Virus record (IMG/VR): IMGVR_UViG_3300021197_000007
Location: 1-25,463 of that record
Direction: 5' to 3' (one strand)
Source: a virus
DNA: 25,463 nt
Shown: positions 5,777 to 13,036 of the stretch, one piece after another
Layout of the letters: each line of letters opens with the position of its first letter
Position numbering within the stretch: position 1 is the first letter of the stretch
Translations under genes and position numbers: made by a program
The notes under the pieces: generated by a model
Told to the model about the DNA's origin: nothing
Seen by the model: the letters and a program-made list of their open reading frames with translations, nothing else
Database searches by the model: none

Positions 5777-6260
5777 CTGCTTCTGTTATTTTAAGTGTTA
5801 AAAAAGAACCATCAGATGAGTATTCTATTGTATTACCCTCTAATGATATAGTGCCACTGTCTTGTGGTGTTTCACCAAATAAATTAGCGATAAGCTGTCT
5901 GCTTAATTCTGCATATACCCTGCTTTCAAAATTACGAATAAATCTCTGCACTGTTGAGTTCTCTTTATCTCTTTCTGCTTCTTCAATAGCGGCTTTGATT
6001 TCATCTTTAATTACTTTTCTACGATTAAACTCTTGGTTCTCAATAGTCAGATAATGACTAGATGTATTTACACCATTAAAAGATGGTGATTTAAACTTAT
6101 GTACTATTTGGTCTGCTTTTATATTTTGTACAAATATACCTATAAATAAAGCAACTCCTATAGCCATTACAAGCCATAGAATTTTATCTTTTTCAGCTTG
6201 CTCTTTTCTACGCTTAAGTTCAGCGTTGCTTGGTCTGCCTCGTTTCTTTTTTTCTACCAT
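5727..6260 (-). CDS. csgF: CsgF-like curli assembly factor with N-terminal membrane anchor and AT-hook-like motif
   Basis: A 177-residue protein. The first 26 residues are strongly basic and include KKRGRPS (5-11), the core of an AT-hook. One membrane segment (27-46) follows, and then a CsgF-type domain (about 50-177) with the F-x-S-P-S-F-x-G-x-N start (56-65), which in E. coli CsgF inserts into the CsgG channel, and a C-terminal beta region (136-177). In curli systems CsgF helps the pore and anchors the nucleator at the cell surface. The start at ATG 6260 is supported by AGAGGTG about 7 bases upstream. E. coli CsgF has an ordinary cleavable signal peptide. Here the N-terminus may be an uncleaved signal anchor, or be cut after IKA at residue 49. 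Adjacent to CsgG with a 50-base overlap, which strengthens the call. Confidence 0.85.
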   Translation of the reverse strand: MVEKKKRGRPSNAELKRRKEQAEKDKILWLVMAIGVALFIGIFVQNIKADQIVHKFKSPSFNGVNTSSHYLTIENQEFNRRKVIKDEIKAAIEEAERDKENSTVQRFIRNFESRVYAELSRQLIANLFGETPQDSGTISLEGNTIEYSSDGSFLTLKITEADGTVTEITIPIGSFTF

Positions 6261-6501
6261 TTTTATTCACCTCTTGTTCTTTTAGTTCTAAAACAGTATT
6301 GACTTTCTGTTGTAAGCGTATCATATCTTGGTCTAACAGTCTAAGTTGGTCAGTAAGTCTAATAATAGTTGTTTTCATTTCTGAAACAGCAGGGTCTATA
6401 GTATTAGTGATTGTTTGCCATACGAAGTAAACAAAGTAACCTAGACCAACTACCATAATAGTAGTGAAACCAAACTTTTCTACTAAAACAATAATGTCCA
6501 T
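6220..6501 (-). CDS. Small single-span membrane protein with coiled coil (copy 2)
   Basis: A 93-residue protein with one membrane segment (about 11-31, containing GYFVYFVW), a coiled-coil stretch (about 38-75, with LDQDMIRLQQKV) and a very basic C-terminal tail. The ATG at 6501 overlaps the previous stop codon as TAATG. The plan, size and motifs (GYF in the membrane span, then N/D-x-DMIR in the coil) match the gene directly upstream, so the two look like diverged duplicates. It overlaps the CsgF-like gene by 41 bases. Possible roles include holin or antiholin, inner-membrane accessory of the curli cassette, or lysis regulation; the sequence does not decide. Unrecognised family. Confidence 0.65.
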   Translation of the reverse strand: MDIIVLVEKFGFTTIMVVGLGYFVYFVWQTITNTIDPAVSEMKTTIIRLTDQLRLLDQDMIRLQQKVNTVLELKEQEVNKNGRKKETRQTKQR

Positions 6502-6794
6502 TAATCCCTTCTAGCATCTATCTTCCCATCTTCTACAAAGTTTTCTGCTCTCGCTATTCTATCTAGGTCAGGAGATAAATTTAATGCACTAGATACACTT
6601 GTATCAATGCGAATCATATCGTTATTCATTATTGATGCTCTTGTTATAAGCATTTTGGTTATGCCTTGTACAGTTTTTATATCACTTACAAGGTTTCCCA
6701 TAAGCTGTTTCATAATTAAAAATATAAAGTAACCCATGATAAGACCACCTGCTATAGGCAAACCTACTTTATCTATAAGATTAAAAACTTCCAT
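6501..6794 (-). CDS. Small single-span membrane protein (copy 1)
   Basis: A 97-residue protein with a short N-terminus, one membrane segment (about 10-31, containing GYFIFLIM) and a soluble, partly helical C-terminal part with NNDMIRID (57-64). The start overlaps the stop of the holin-like gene as TAATG. It resembles the next gene in topology and in the GYF and DMIR motifs, which suggests tandem duplication and divergence. Such small one-span proteins are common beside phage lysis genes, but I see no diagnostic holin motif. Function not assigned. Confidence 0.65.
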   Translation of the reverse strand: MEVFNLIDKVGLPIAGGLIMGYFIFLIMKQLMGNLVSDIKTVQGITKMLITRASIMNNDMIRIDTSVSSALNLSPDLDRIARAENFVEDGKIDARRD

Positions 6795-7192
6795 TATTGC
6801 GTATTATCTTCACCTTTAAAGCCTTTGCTTTGACCTGACTTACCTGAGTAAACACCAAAAACAACACCCATAGCACCAACAACAACAGATACTAAAGCTG
6901 ATTGTTCTAAATTAGGTTCAGGTAAATTCATAAACCATATAACAGATTCATACATAAGATATATGTATACAACTACAAAGATTCTTGGAAATATACGCCA
7001 TGAGTCTACTGCTCTAGCTAAATGTATAACTTTTTGCCAAGGGTTCACATTTGTTGCATCTTCTAGTTCTCTTATTTTATCTTTTAGTTCACTAATTTCT
7101 TGTATCATAGCCATGAACTTATTTAAATCCATTTCTACTTCATTTCTATCCATGTCGCCACCAAAACGACCACTACCCATATTGTTATCCAT
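6794..7192 (-). CDS. Putative holin-like membrane protein
   Basis: A 132-residue protein. The N-terminal half (about 20-55) is a charged coiled coil. An amphipathic linker is followed by two membrane segments (about 69-90, IFPRIFVVVYIYLMYESVIWF, and 98-117, SALVSVVVGAMGVVFGVYSG), and the tail is short and polar. The start at ATG 7192 is supported by AAGGAG about 8 bases upstream, one of the few strong ribosome sites in the tail-to-lysis junction. Two closely spaced hydrophobic spans and the position after the tail genes fit a holin, which would permeabilise the inner membrane to trigger lysis. The coiled-coil N-terminus is not typical of small holins, so another phage membrane role is possible. 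Confidence 0.55.
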   Translation of the reverse strand: MDNNMGSGRFGGDMDRNEVEMDLNKFMAMIQEISELKDKIRELEDATNVNPWQKVIHLARAVDSWRIFPRIFVVVYIYLMYESVIWFMNLPEPNLEQSALVSVVVGAMGVVFGVYSGKSGQSKGFKGEDNTQ

Positions 7193-7206
7193 AATTTACT
7201 CCTTTT

Positions 7207-7584
7207 TTAAGTTGGTTCTGTGGGAAAAGTTACATCATCTGCTGAAGATGCACTAGAGTTGTTTGCAGGTAAGTCTCTTAAAGATTGTCTATAAGTTACC
7301 CATTCTGCTTTTTTTGAATCTGTTAAAGGCGAATCAAGGGTTTGTGTCCAGTCAGATTCTGTGAGCAATGTGTTTCTTGCAATTCTTAATCCTATCCAAA
7401 AATCTACTGTTTGTGCTACTGCTTCACCACTAATTATTTTGTAATCACCAACATCATATATACCCTCTATAACAGACTGACCTGACTCTAAAGGCACTTC
7501 TGAAAGTTGCACATTTGTTGCACCACATTCTAATATTTCTCCAGTTGAAGTTTTATATTTGGTATATTGTATTATTGTGTTCAT
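7207..7584 (-). CDS. Tail fibre/tail assembly chaperone-type protein (Phage_tail_APC-like)
   Basis: A 125-residue soluble protein. The C-terminal half carries the recognisable pattern of phage tail-fibre assembly/chaperone proteins: RNTLLTESDWTQ (70-81), then DSPLTDSKKAEWVTYRQSLRDLP (84-106). These small proteins usually follow the gene of the fibre or tip protein they help to fold. Here the ATG at 7584 overlaps the stop of the 1178-residue tip gene as TAATG, consistent with that role. The N-terminal part (1-60) is less typical and beta-rich. Family call from motif memory; the partner is inferred from adjacency. Confidence 0.7.
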   Translation of the reverse strand: MNTIIQYTKYKTSTGEILECGATNVQLSEVPLESGQSVIEGIYDVGDYKIISGEAVAQTVDFWIGLRIARNTLLTESDWTQTLDSPLTDSKKAEWVTYRQSLRDLPANNSSASSADDVTFPTEPT

Positions 7585-10500
7585 TATTGTGTGTTATCTA
7601 TAAATACATAAAGTGATTGATAAGTGCTTCTTAATTTTGTTATCCATCTTACTCTCCAAAAAACCTTGTTTGCATTTGTGCCTGAAGTTGCTAATCCTGA
7701 TATTGTGCCATTATAAGCAAAGATATATGTTCTAAATGTACCTGCTGCAAAAGTAACATTTTGTATTCCACCTGCAGCTTGTACATAATTTGAACCACCA
7801 TCTACGCTGTATTCAAGAACACCATTAGTGCAATCTCCATAGACACCAGTCCATATTGCTTCATAAGAAGCACCATCTCTTACATTATCAACATTCATAC
7901 TAAGATATGTTCCTGTTGATTGTGTTTGAGTTGTAAAATTGGTAGAACCTCTTTGAAACGCACTAGCAAAACTTGATAAAGGTACTGCTGAACCTGTATG
8001 TGAAATTATATCTGCACTCACATCTGCAAAGTGTTTTACATTTAAAGTATCAACATTAATTTGTGTACCTGTAATTGTTCCTGATGCTATTTCTGATGCT
8101 GTAATAGTATTTGAAGCTATTGCATCTGCTGTCACTGCATTTGAAATAATTTGGTCTGCACCAATAGAATCTGCTGCCATTTGTGTAGCTGTAATAGTTC
8201 CACCAACAATATTAGCTGCAACAATCGCATTAGCTGCTACTTTGTCTGCTGTCACTGCATCTGCATTAATCTTAGCTGCTGTTACTGCATTAGCTTGAAT
8301 ATTAGATGCAACTATACTATCGGCTGCTAACTTTCCTGCAACTATAGCTCCAGCAGTAATTTTGGCACTGGTTATTGCGTTAGCTACAATTTTATCTGAT
8401 GTAATTGCATCTGCGTTTATCTTTACAGCAGTGATTGCATTAGTGGCAATTGTGTCAGCAGTTATTGCTCCTGCATTTATCTTTGCAGTTGTAATAGCAC
8501 CAGCATTAATTTTTGCTGTTGTTATAGCATTCGCAATTATCTTGTCTGCAGTTACAGCATTTGCATTTATTTCATTAGCTGTGATTGCATTAGCAGCAAT
8601 CTTTGCTGTAGATATGGCATCATCTGATATTTTTGTTGTGGTTATTGCACTAGCTGCTACAAGGTCTGCTGTAATTGCATCATTGGCAATTTTTGCAGTT
8701 GAAATGGCATCGGCTGCTATTTGTGCAGTGTTTACAGCATTATCTGCAAGTTTGGCATTAGTGACAGCATCAACTCCCAATTTAGCTTCAACGATTGCTC
8801 CTGCTGCTATAACATCACCTTGAATGGCATCTACTGCTATTTTTGCATTAGTTACTGCTTCTGCTGCTATTTTTACGCTTGTTATAGCACCATCTACTAT
8901 TTCACCTGCACTTACATTAGTAAAATTACCTGATGCACTACCTACAAAAGCAGAATGCACATCTGACTGATTTACTGACCTAACCCAAAAGTAATATGTA
9001 GTACCTGCTGTCAATCCATCCTGTGTTCCAAATAATGTACTAGTCACTTTGCCATTTAATCCATAGATGGTTTCTACTAGATATGTGTCATCTGTTGGTG
9101 TTGTGTTGGATGTTCTTCTATATATCTTAGTGGCTTTTAAATCAGCACTTGTTGAATTTGTCCAAGATACAAGAATGTTAAATGCTTGTCCTGTTGATGC
9201 ACTAAGACTTGTTGGAACTGCTGGTGCATCTGTTGGTGCTGATATTGTTATATTGACTACACTGGTATAAGCACTAGCAACACCATTCACATCTATATGT
9301 CTTGCTTTCACATTATATGTTTTACCAACTACAACATTAGGGAGAAGGGCTACAGCAACACCTTTTCCTACAGTGAAGTCTGAGGTAAATGCACCATCTG
9401 TACTTAGCTTATACGCCACCTCTGTAAGTGTGACCTTATCACTAGAGTTGTTAGTCCATGATGCTTTGATATCTACTTTAGTTGTGACACCATCTTTATT
9501 TGTTTGTTGAGCAAGAGAAAGGTTGCTTGGTGCTGTGACTGAATAATCTCCAGTAGTAACATCGCTACCTTCTGATTGACCAGTTGTATAATCATTAGTA
9601 GCAAAGTCAAATACACTTGATGCTATTTCTTTAAGCTCTAACCTAGTTGCCATGACTGGCACTTCACCACTTTGTAAAACTTCCATATTTGTTGATATAA
9701 CTTCAAATACTTTTTGACTGTAGTTTAATCTTTCATTTGTTACATAAACCCAATCATTAGGTTGCAACCTCATATATTGTAGTGTCACCAAACAAGCTAA
9801 AGATGTTGTTTGTCTTTGACTTTTTAAGGCTATTCTGCCTAATCTTTGTGCCATAGTATCTGTTACTGTAAATGGTAGTTGTGTTTCCATTTGTTTAACA
9901 TAATTTGCTGTTGACTCACCTGTAGGTGTATCAGCATTCAGCATAGTTGTATCTCTATACACTTCTGCATCAGCAGCTACAAAGTTTTGTGTAGAGTCTA
10001 CATATACAGGCTTAACACTGTTAAATAAATTACCTGAATTAGGATTAGTTTGAATTTGTACTTGTTCTAATAAATCATCATCAGTAATAGTCAAAGAAGG
10101 TGTTTGTGAAGCACCTGCAAACACATTAAATTTACCATTAACATAAGACATTTTTCCTGCCATAGAGCTAAGTAATGATTCAATTACTCCATTACCATTT
10201 GCACTAAAAGTAGTAAACCCATTTGCTGTGTATCTTTTTTCTGTAGTAGAGCCATCAGCAAGAGTTACATTCTGCTCACAAGTATTGGCTGCTGAAGAAA
10301 AACCACCTGCGTTTGTAGTGTCATTGATTTCTGTGGTTGTTGCTTTTATACCATATTCAGTATTTGTTAAATAATCTCTAATATGTAAAGCAGGATTATT
10401 TGTCCATGCTGTAGCATTACTTCTAGGGTCATAGCACTTCTTACCTTTTACAAGAAATGAAGTTGGTGGAATACCACCACCAAATGCTTCTGCATCAAAT

Positions 10501-11120
10501 ACCATCTGTATATAAACATAAGCAACACCAAGAAACTTATCAGACGTACCCATAGAACCTAGTTGTGCGTTCATAAATCCATCTACAGCAGTTTGACTAC
10601 CATCTTGAACTATATATCGCATCAATCTGCCACTACCAAAATTATTTTCATTGTCAGAATTGGTGTAATCAGAATTAGTGACTGTATAAACAGTTGAACC
10701 ATTTATTGTGCTTGTGGTTGTTGATAGGTCATTATCATTTAATCTTATTTTTGTAAGTTCTTCTATCTCATGTCCTGCTATAGCTATCACCATGTGTAAA
10801 AGATAATTGTCTGTGCCTGATGTTTCCATGTGTACAATTGTTCCACCCACTCTAGCTTGACCATATATTATCTGTCTTGGTGCAATGGCTTCTCTGTTAG
10901 CAAATTTTGTACCAAAATTACCTGCTGATGCTTCTATACCTTTAGAGTTCATTTTACCTATAAGACCACCTAACAAAGTGGTACCAAAGGTCATAACAGC
11001 CATAGTTGTTGCAGTGCCTATAGCAAAAGTACCAAAAGCACCAATAGCTGCACCACCAGTTACTGCAACTACAAATACAACTAATGCTGCAATTACAGCT
11101 GCTTTTATTTGTTTAGCCAT
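7584..11120 (-). CDS. Tail tip / host-specificity protein (lambda J / GTA megatron-like)
   Basis: A 1178-residue protein at the position of lambda J and of the GTA g15 tip protein. The N-terminus has a long hydrophobic, Gly/Ala-rich segment (about 7-55), which in this family may act during DNA passage. Next come the J-type hub region (about 60-520, including IIYGQARVGG and a KCYDPR motif), two fibronectin type III-like domains (about 527-630 and 630-738), 28 tandem decapeptide repeats (744-1023) and a C-terminal beta domain of about 150 residues that probably forms the distal, receptor-binding part. It overlaps the upstream peptidase-like gene by 8 bases. It likely forms the trimeric tip that contacts the host. 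The receptor cannot be read from the sequence. Confidence 0.85.
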   Translation of the reverse strand: MAKQIKAAVIAALVVFVVAVTGGAAIGAFGTFAIGTATTMAVMTFGTTLLGGLIGKMNSKGIEASAGNFGTKFANREAIAPRQIIYGQARVGGTIVHMETSGTDNYLLHMVIAIAGHEIEELTKIRLNDNDLSTTTSTINGSTVYTVTNSDYTNSDNENNFGSGRLMRYIVQDGSQTAVDGFMNAQLGSMGTSDKFLGVAYVYIQMVFDAEAFGGGIPPTSFLVKGKKCYDPRSNATAWTNNPALHIRDYLTNTEYGIKATTTEINDTTNAGGFSSAANTCEQNVTLADGSTTEKRYTANGFTTFSANGNGVIESLLSSMAGKMSYVNGKFNVFAGASQTPSLTITDDDLLEQVQIQTNPNSGNLFNSVKPVYVDSTQNFVAADAEVYRDTTMLNADTPTGESTANYVKQMETQLPFTVTDTMAQRLGRIALKSQRQTTSLACLVTLQYMRLQPNDWVYVTNERLNYSQKVFEVISTNMEVLQSGEVPVMATRLELKEIASSVFDFATNDYTTGQSEGSDVTTGDYSVTAPSNLSLAQQTNKDGVTTKVDIKASWTNNSSDKVTLTEVAYKLSTDGAFTSDFTVGKGVAVALLPNVVVGKTYNVKARHIDVNGVASAYTSVVNITISAPTDAPAVPTSLSASTGQAFNILVSWTNSTSADLKATKIYRRTSNTTPTDDTYLVETIYGLNGKVTSTLFGTQDGLTAGTTYYFWVRSVNQSDVHSAFVGSASGNFTNVSAGEIVDGAITSVKIAAEAVTNAKIAVDAIQGDVIAAGAIVEAKLGVDAVTNAKLADNAVNTAQIAADAISTAKIANDAITADLVAASAITTTKISDDAISTAKIAANAITANEINANAVTADKIIANAITTAKINAGAITTAKINAGAITADTIATNAITAVKINADAITSDKIVANAITSAKITAGAIVAGKLAADSIVASNIQANAVTAAKINADAVTADKVAANAIVAANIVGGTITATQMAADSIGADQIISNAVTADAIASNTITASEIASGTITGTQINVDTLNVKHFADVSADIISHTGSAVPLSSFASAFQRGSTNFTTQTQSTGTYLSMNVDNVRDGASYEAIWTGVYGDCTNGVLEYSVDGGSNYVQAAGGIQNVTFAAGTFRTYIFAYNGTISGLATSGTNANKVFWRVRWITKLRSTYQSLYVFIDNTQ
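8052..8891 (-). repeat. 28 tandem 30-base repeats encoding decapeptides in the tip protein
   Basis: The encoded units follow x-A-I/V-T-x-x-K/D-I-x-A, for example DAISTAKIAN and NAITTAKINA. The array is exactly 840 bases with no frame slip. DNA copies are diverged, so this is an old protein repeat under selection for its periodicity. The same decapeptide occurs in shorter runs near the N-termini of the fibre proteins at 20664-25463. Confidence 0.9.
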
Positions 11121-11529
11121 CTATACGCCACACTTTTAAAATATTTACATTATTTTTCACACCTACACAGTCATCTGTGGGTGTAAGAATATTCATACCA
11201 TCAGATATACCTACTAATTCTGATTCTTCTTTGTAAACTACAAGGTCACCTTTAGTAATATATGCTTTGCCTATCTCATTCACATTTTTAGCCCTACAAG
11301 CCTTTTCAATACTTTTTAATAGTGTTTTGTTATATTTTTTTATTGCCTTCATAGCACTTGTTTCATCTTTCCATTTAAGATTTTTTGGTATTAAATCTTC
11401 ACCAGTAATTTCTTTAATAAGAGCATTAGAAAATTTGCAACAATCCCATGTTCCCCATTTAAAAGGTTTGTTTTTATTTTTTTCAATAAATAAGTTAAAT
11501 TTAATTTCCCAATCTATTAATTTTTTCAT
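11113..11529 (-). CDS. Tail-tip peptidase-like protein (DUF6950 / NlpC-P60-position gene)
   Basis: A 138-residue, Lys-rich protein. It has the FKWGTWDCCKFSNALI motif (23-38) with Trp-Gly...Asp-Cys, then GDLVVYK (about 93-99) and a C-terminal KVWRIDG. This pattern fits DUF6950-like proteins and it sits where lambda K and GTA g14 (an NlpC/P60 peptidase) lie, between the hub and tip genes. Cys30 or Cys31 could be the nucleophile. However, the segment after GDL, where NlpC/P60 enzymes carry the catalytic His before a VGI-type strand, shows ELVGI with no His. It may therefore be inactive or use other residues. Its Lys-rich composition differs from its neighbours. It overlaps the tip gene by 8 bases and the hub gene by 4. 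Confidence 0.65.
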   Translation of the reverse strand: MKKLIDWEIKFNLFIEKNKNKPFKWGTWDCCKFSNALIKEITGEDLIPKNLKWKDETSAMKAIKKYNKTLLKSIEKACRAKNVNEIGKAYITKGDLVVYKEESELVGISDGMNILTPTDDCVGVKNNVNILKVWRIDG

Positions 11530-12170
11530 TTTTGTATTCTATTTTCTGCAATTTGTTCAGCTCTTTGATTACCACCACCACCACTTGTACCGCCTGACGT
11601 ATCTGATGTTTTACCCCATACAATTTCTTTATCTTGTAAAGATGCAACTCTATTAAATCCAGTATCACCATTGTGTAGAAAGTTTTGAGATTCTTTTGTA
11701 TATCTAAAATTAGAAGGTCTGTCTAAATCAATTAATCTGTTTTCAGCATTAATAGATATAGTTGAGCCTTGTGGTGTGTCAGTTATGCTCAGTGTTGTCA
11801 TTCTACCTTTAAACAAAACTAAAGTTCCTGCCACTTCATTAGTTTTGCCCATAACATATCCTAAATATAAAGTTATAAATCTGTTTTGATAATTTTCTGT
11901 TAGTGCTAAGTTTAAAACAGTTGTGTCCATTCCAGTTATACCAACTGTTAGACCTGCTGATTTTAAATCAGTGCTTTCTTCTACATTGCTTATTGATAAT
12001 AACTGTCCTGCACCAATATAGGCTTCTGAACTTATTGTTAAATCATCAATACCAGTCCACAATCTTATTGTTCCTGAATCAAACTCTGCGTTAATTGCAA
12101 GAAACATAGATTGCTCATCTGCACCTAGACGATTTACGATAGAACTATCTAATCCTTGTCTAGTTGCCAT
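11526..12170 (-). CDS. Tail hub protein (DUF2163 / lambda L / GTA g13-like)
   Basis: A 214-residue protein from ATG 12170. The pattern FDSGTIRLWTGIDDLTI (30-46), Y51-x-GAGQLLSI, then a long beta-rich region ending in IDLDRPSNFRYTKESQNFLHNGDTGFNRV resembles DUF2163-type tail proteins, which form the hub between the distal tail ring and the tip. The C-terminus is Gly/Ser-rich and flexible. Its position between the distal tail gene and the peptidase-like gene matches lambda M-L-K-J and GTA g12-g13-g14-g15 order. Starts one base after the stop of the preceding gene. Confidence 0.75.
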   Translation of the reverse strand: MATRQGLDSSIVNRLGADEQSMFLAINAEFDSGTIRLWTGIDDLTISSEAYIGAGQLLSISNVEESTDLKSAGLTVGITGMDTTVLNLALTENYQNRFITLYLGYVMGKTNEVAGTLVLFKGRMTTLSITDTPQGSTISINAENRLIDLDRPSNFRYTKESQNFLHNGDTGFNRVASLQDKEIVWGKTSDTSGGTSGGGGNQRAEQIAENRIQK

Positions 12171-12171
12171 A

Positions 12172-13026
12172 TTAAATTACCTCAATACATGAAAAGCTAA
12201 TACCATAGTTTGAAATTCTATCTGCTGACCAACTTACTTCATTACTTGTTAATCTAAAATTACCTTTTGGATTTGTAAAAACTACATAATGTCCACTTGC
12301 TAAATCTGACCTTAACTTTGGTTCTGTTTTTACAGAATAAAAATCATTTCCTGAATCAGTTGTTGCTGTTGCATCTTCTACAACCATAACTAATTGTGCA
12401 GGTGTTCCTGTGGAACTTGCTGCTGATTGGACACTTAGGTAGTCTCCTTTCTTAATAGTGCCACTAGCACCAGTTGTGGATGCCCTAAGAGATAATCCTG
12501 TAGCACCTTTTACATTGGTTCTAACTTTACAACTTGCTGTACTACTTTCGGTAGTAAAATCAGCATCAGTCACTACAATAGTATTACTTGTGACTGTGGT
12601 GACTTTATGTGTTCCATTGTTTTCTTCATTAACAGCACCTGTGACAACAATAAAATCGCCAACTTTAGTATTTGCAAAAGTGGATGCACCTGCTGTAAGC
12701 GTTCCATTAGTAGCAAAAGATAAAGTGACACTTGTATTATTAGTTCTTAACTCTGATGTTAAATGTGCTGTTGTATATGTTCCTAAATTGCTTAAAGCAT
12801 CAGGGTCTGCAAATTTAAAAGTATTAACAGGACCATTGAGGTCAAGTAAAAATGATTGCCAATTTAAAGCAACATCTCTACGCATGGGTGGTAATGAAAC
12901 TTCAGCAGTCCAATAAACACCATCAAACTCTTGTGTTTTAGTTTTACCTGTGAAAGGTGATACAGTTGTTCCTACAGTTCTAACAAGTGAAAAATTACTT
13001 GTAATAAAATTAGGGGTTGTAGGCAT
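12172..13026 (-). CDS. Distal tail-type minor tail protein (lambda M / GTA g12 position)
   Basis: I choose ATG 13026 (protein begins MPTTPNF, 284 residues). An upstream start at 13074 would add 16 residues running back into the tape-measure gene and looks unlikely. The N-terminal part (1-85) includes SPFTGKTKTQEFDG and W-T-A-E-V-SLPPM, and the C-terminal part (about 235-284) ends in an ISFSCIEVI strand. Together they read like the two halves of a distal-tail/minor tail fold. Between them lies a Thr/Ser/Val-rich beta segment (about 88-165, with GDFIVVTG and GTHKVTTV) that looks like an inserted domain. Such proteins form the ring that joins the tail tube to the hub. No clear ribosome site; 10 bases separate it from the tape-measure stop codon. 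Confidence 0.65.
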   Translation of the reverse strand: MPTTPNFITSNFSLVRTVGTTVSPFTGKTKTQEFDGVYWTAEVSLPPMRRDVALNWQSFLLDLNGPVNTFKFADPDALSNLGTYTTAHLTSELRTNNTSVTLSFATNGTLTAGASTFANTKVGDFIVVTGAVNEENNGTHKVTTVTSNTIVVTDADFTTESSTASCKVRTNVKGATGLSLRASTTGASGTIKKGDYLSVQSAASSTGTPAQLVMVVEDATATTDSGNDFYSVKTEPKLRSDLASGHYVVFTNPKGNFRLTSNEVSWSADRISNYGISFSCIEVI

Positions 13027-13036
13027 AGTTATTAAT

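Noticed and set aside
8362-8823. Open frame on the plus strand encoding an Ala/Ile/Val-rich protein
   Set aside because: It is the antisense of the decapeptide repeat array; the regular composition keeps the frame free of stops. No ribosome site and no recognisable domain.
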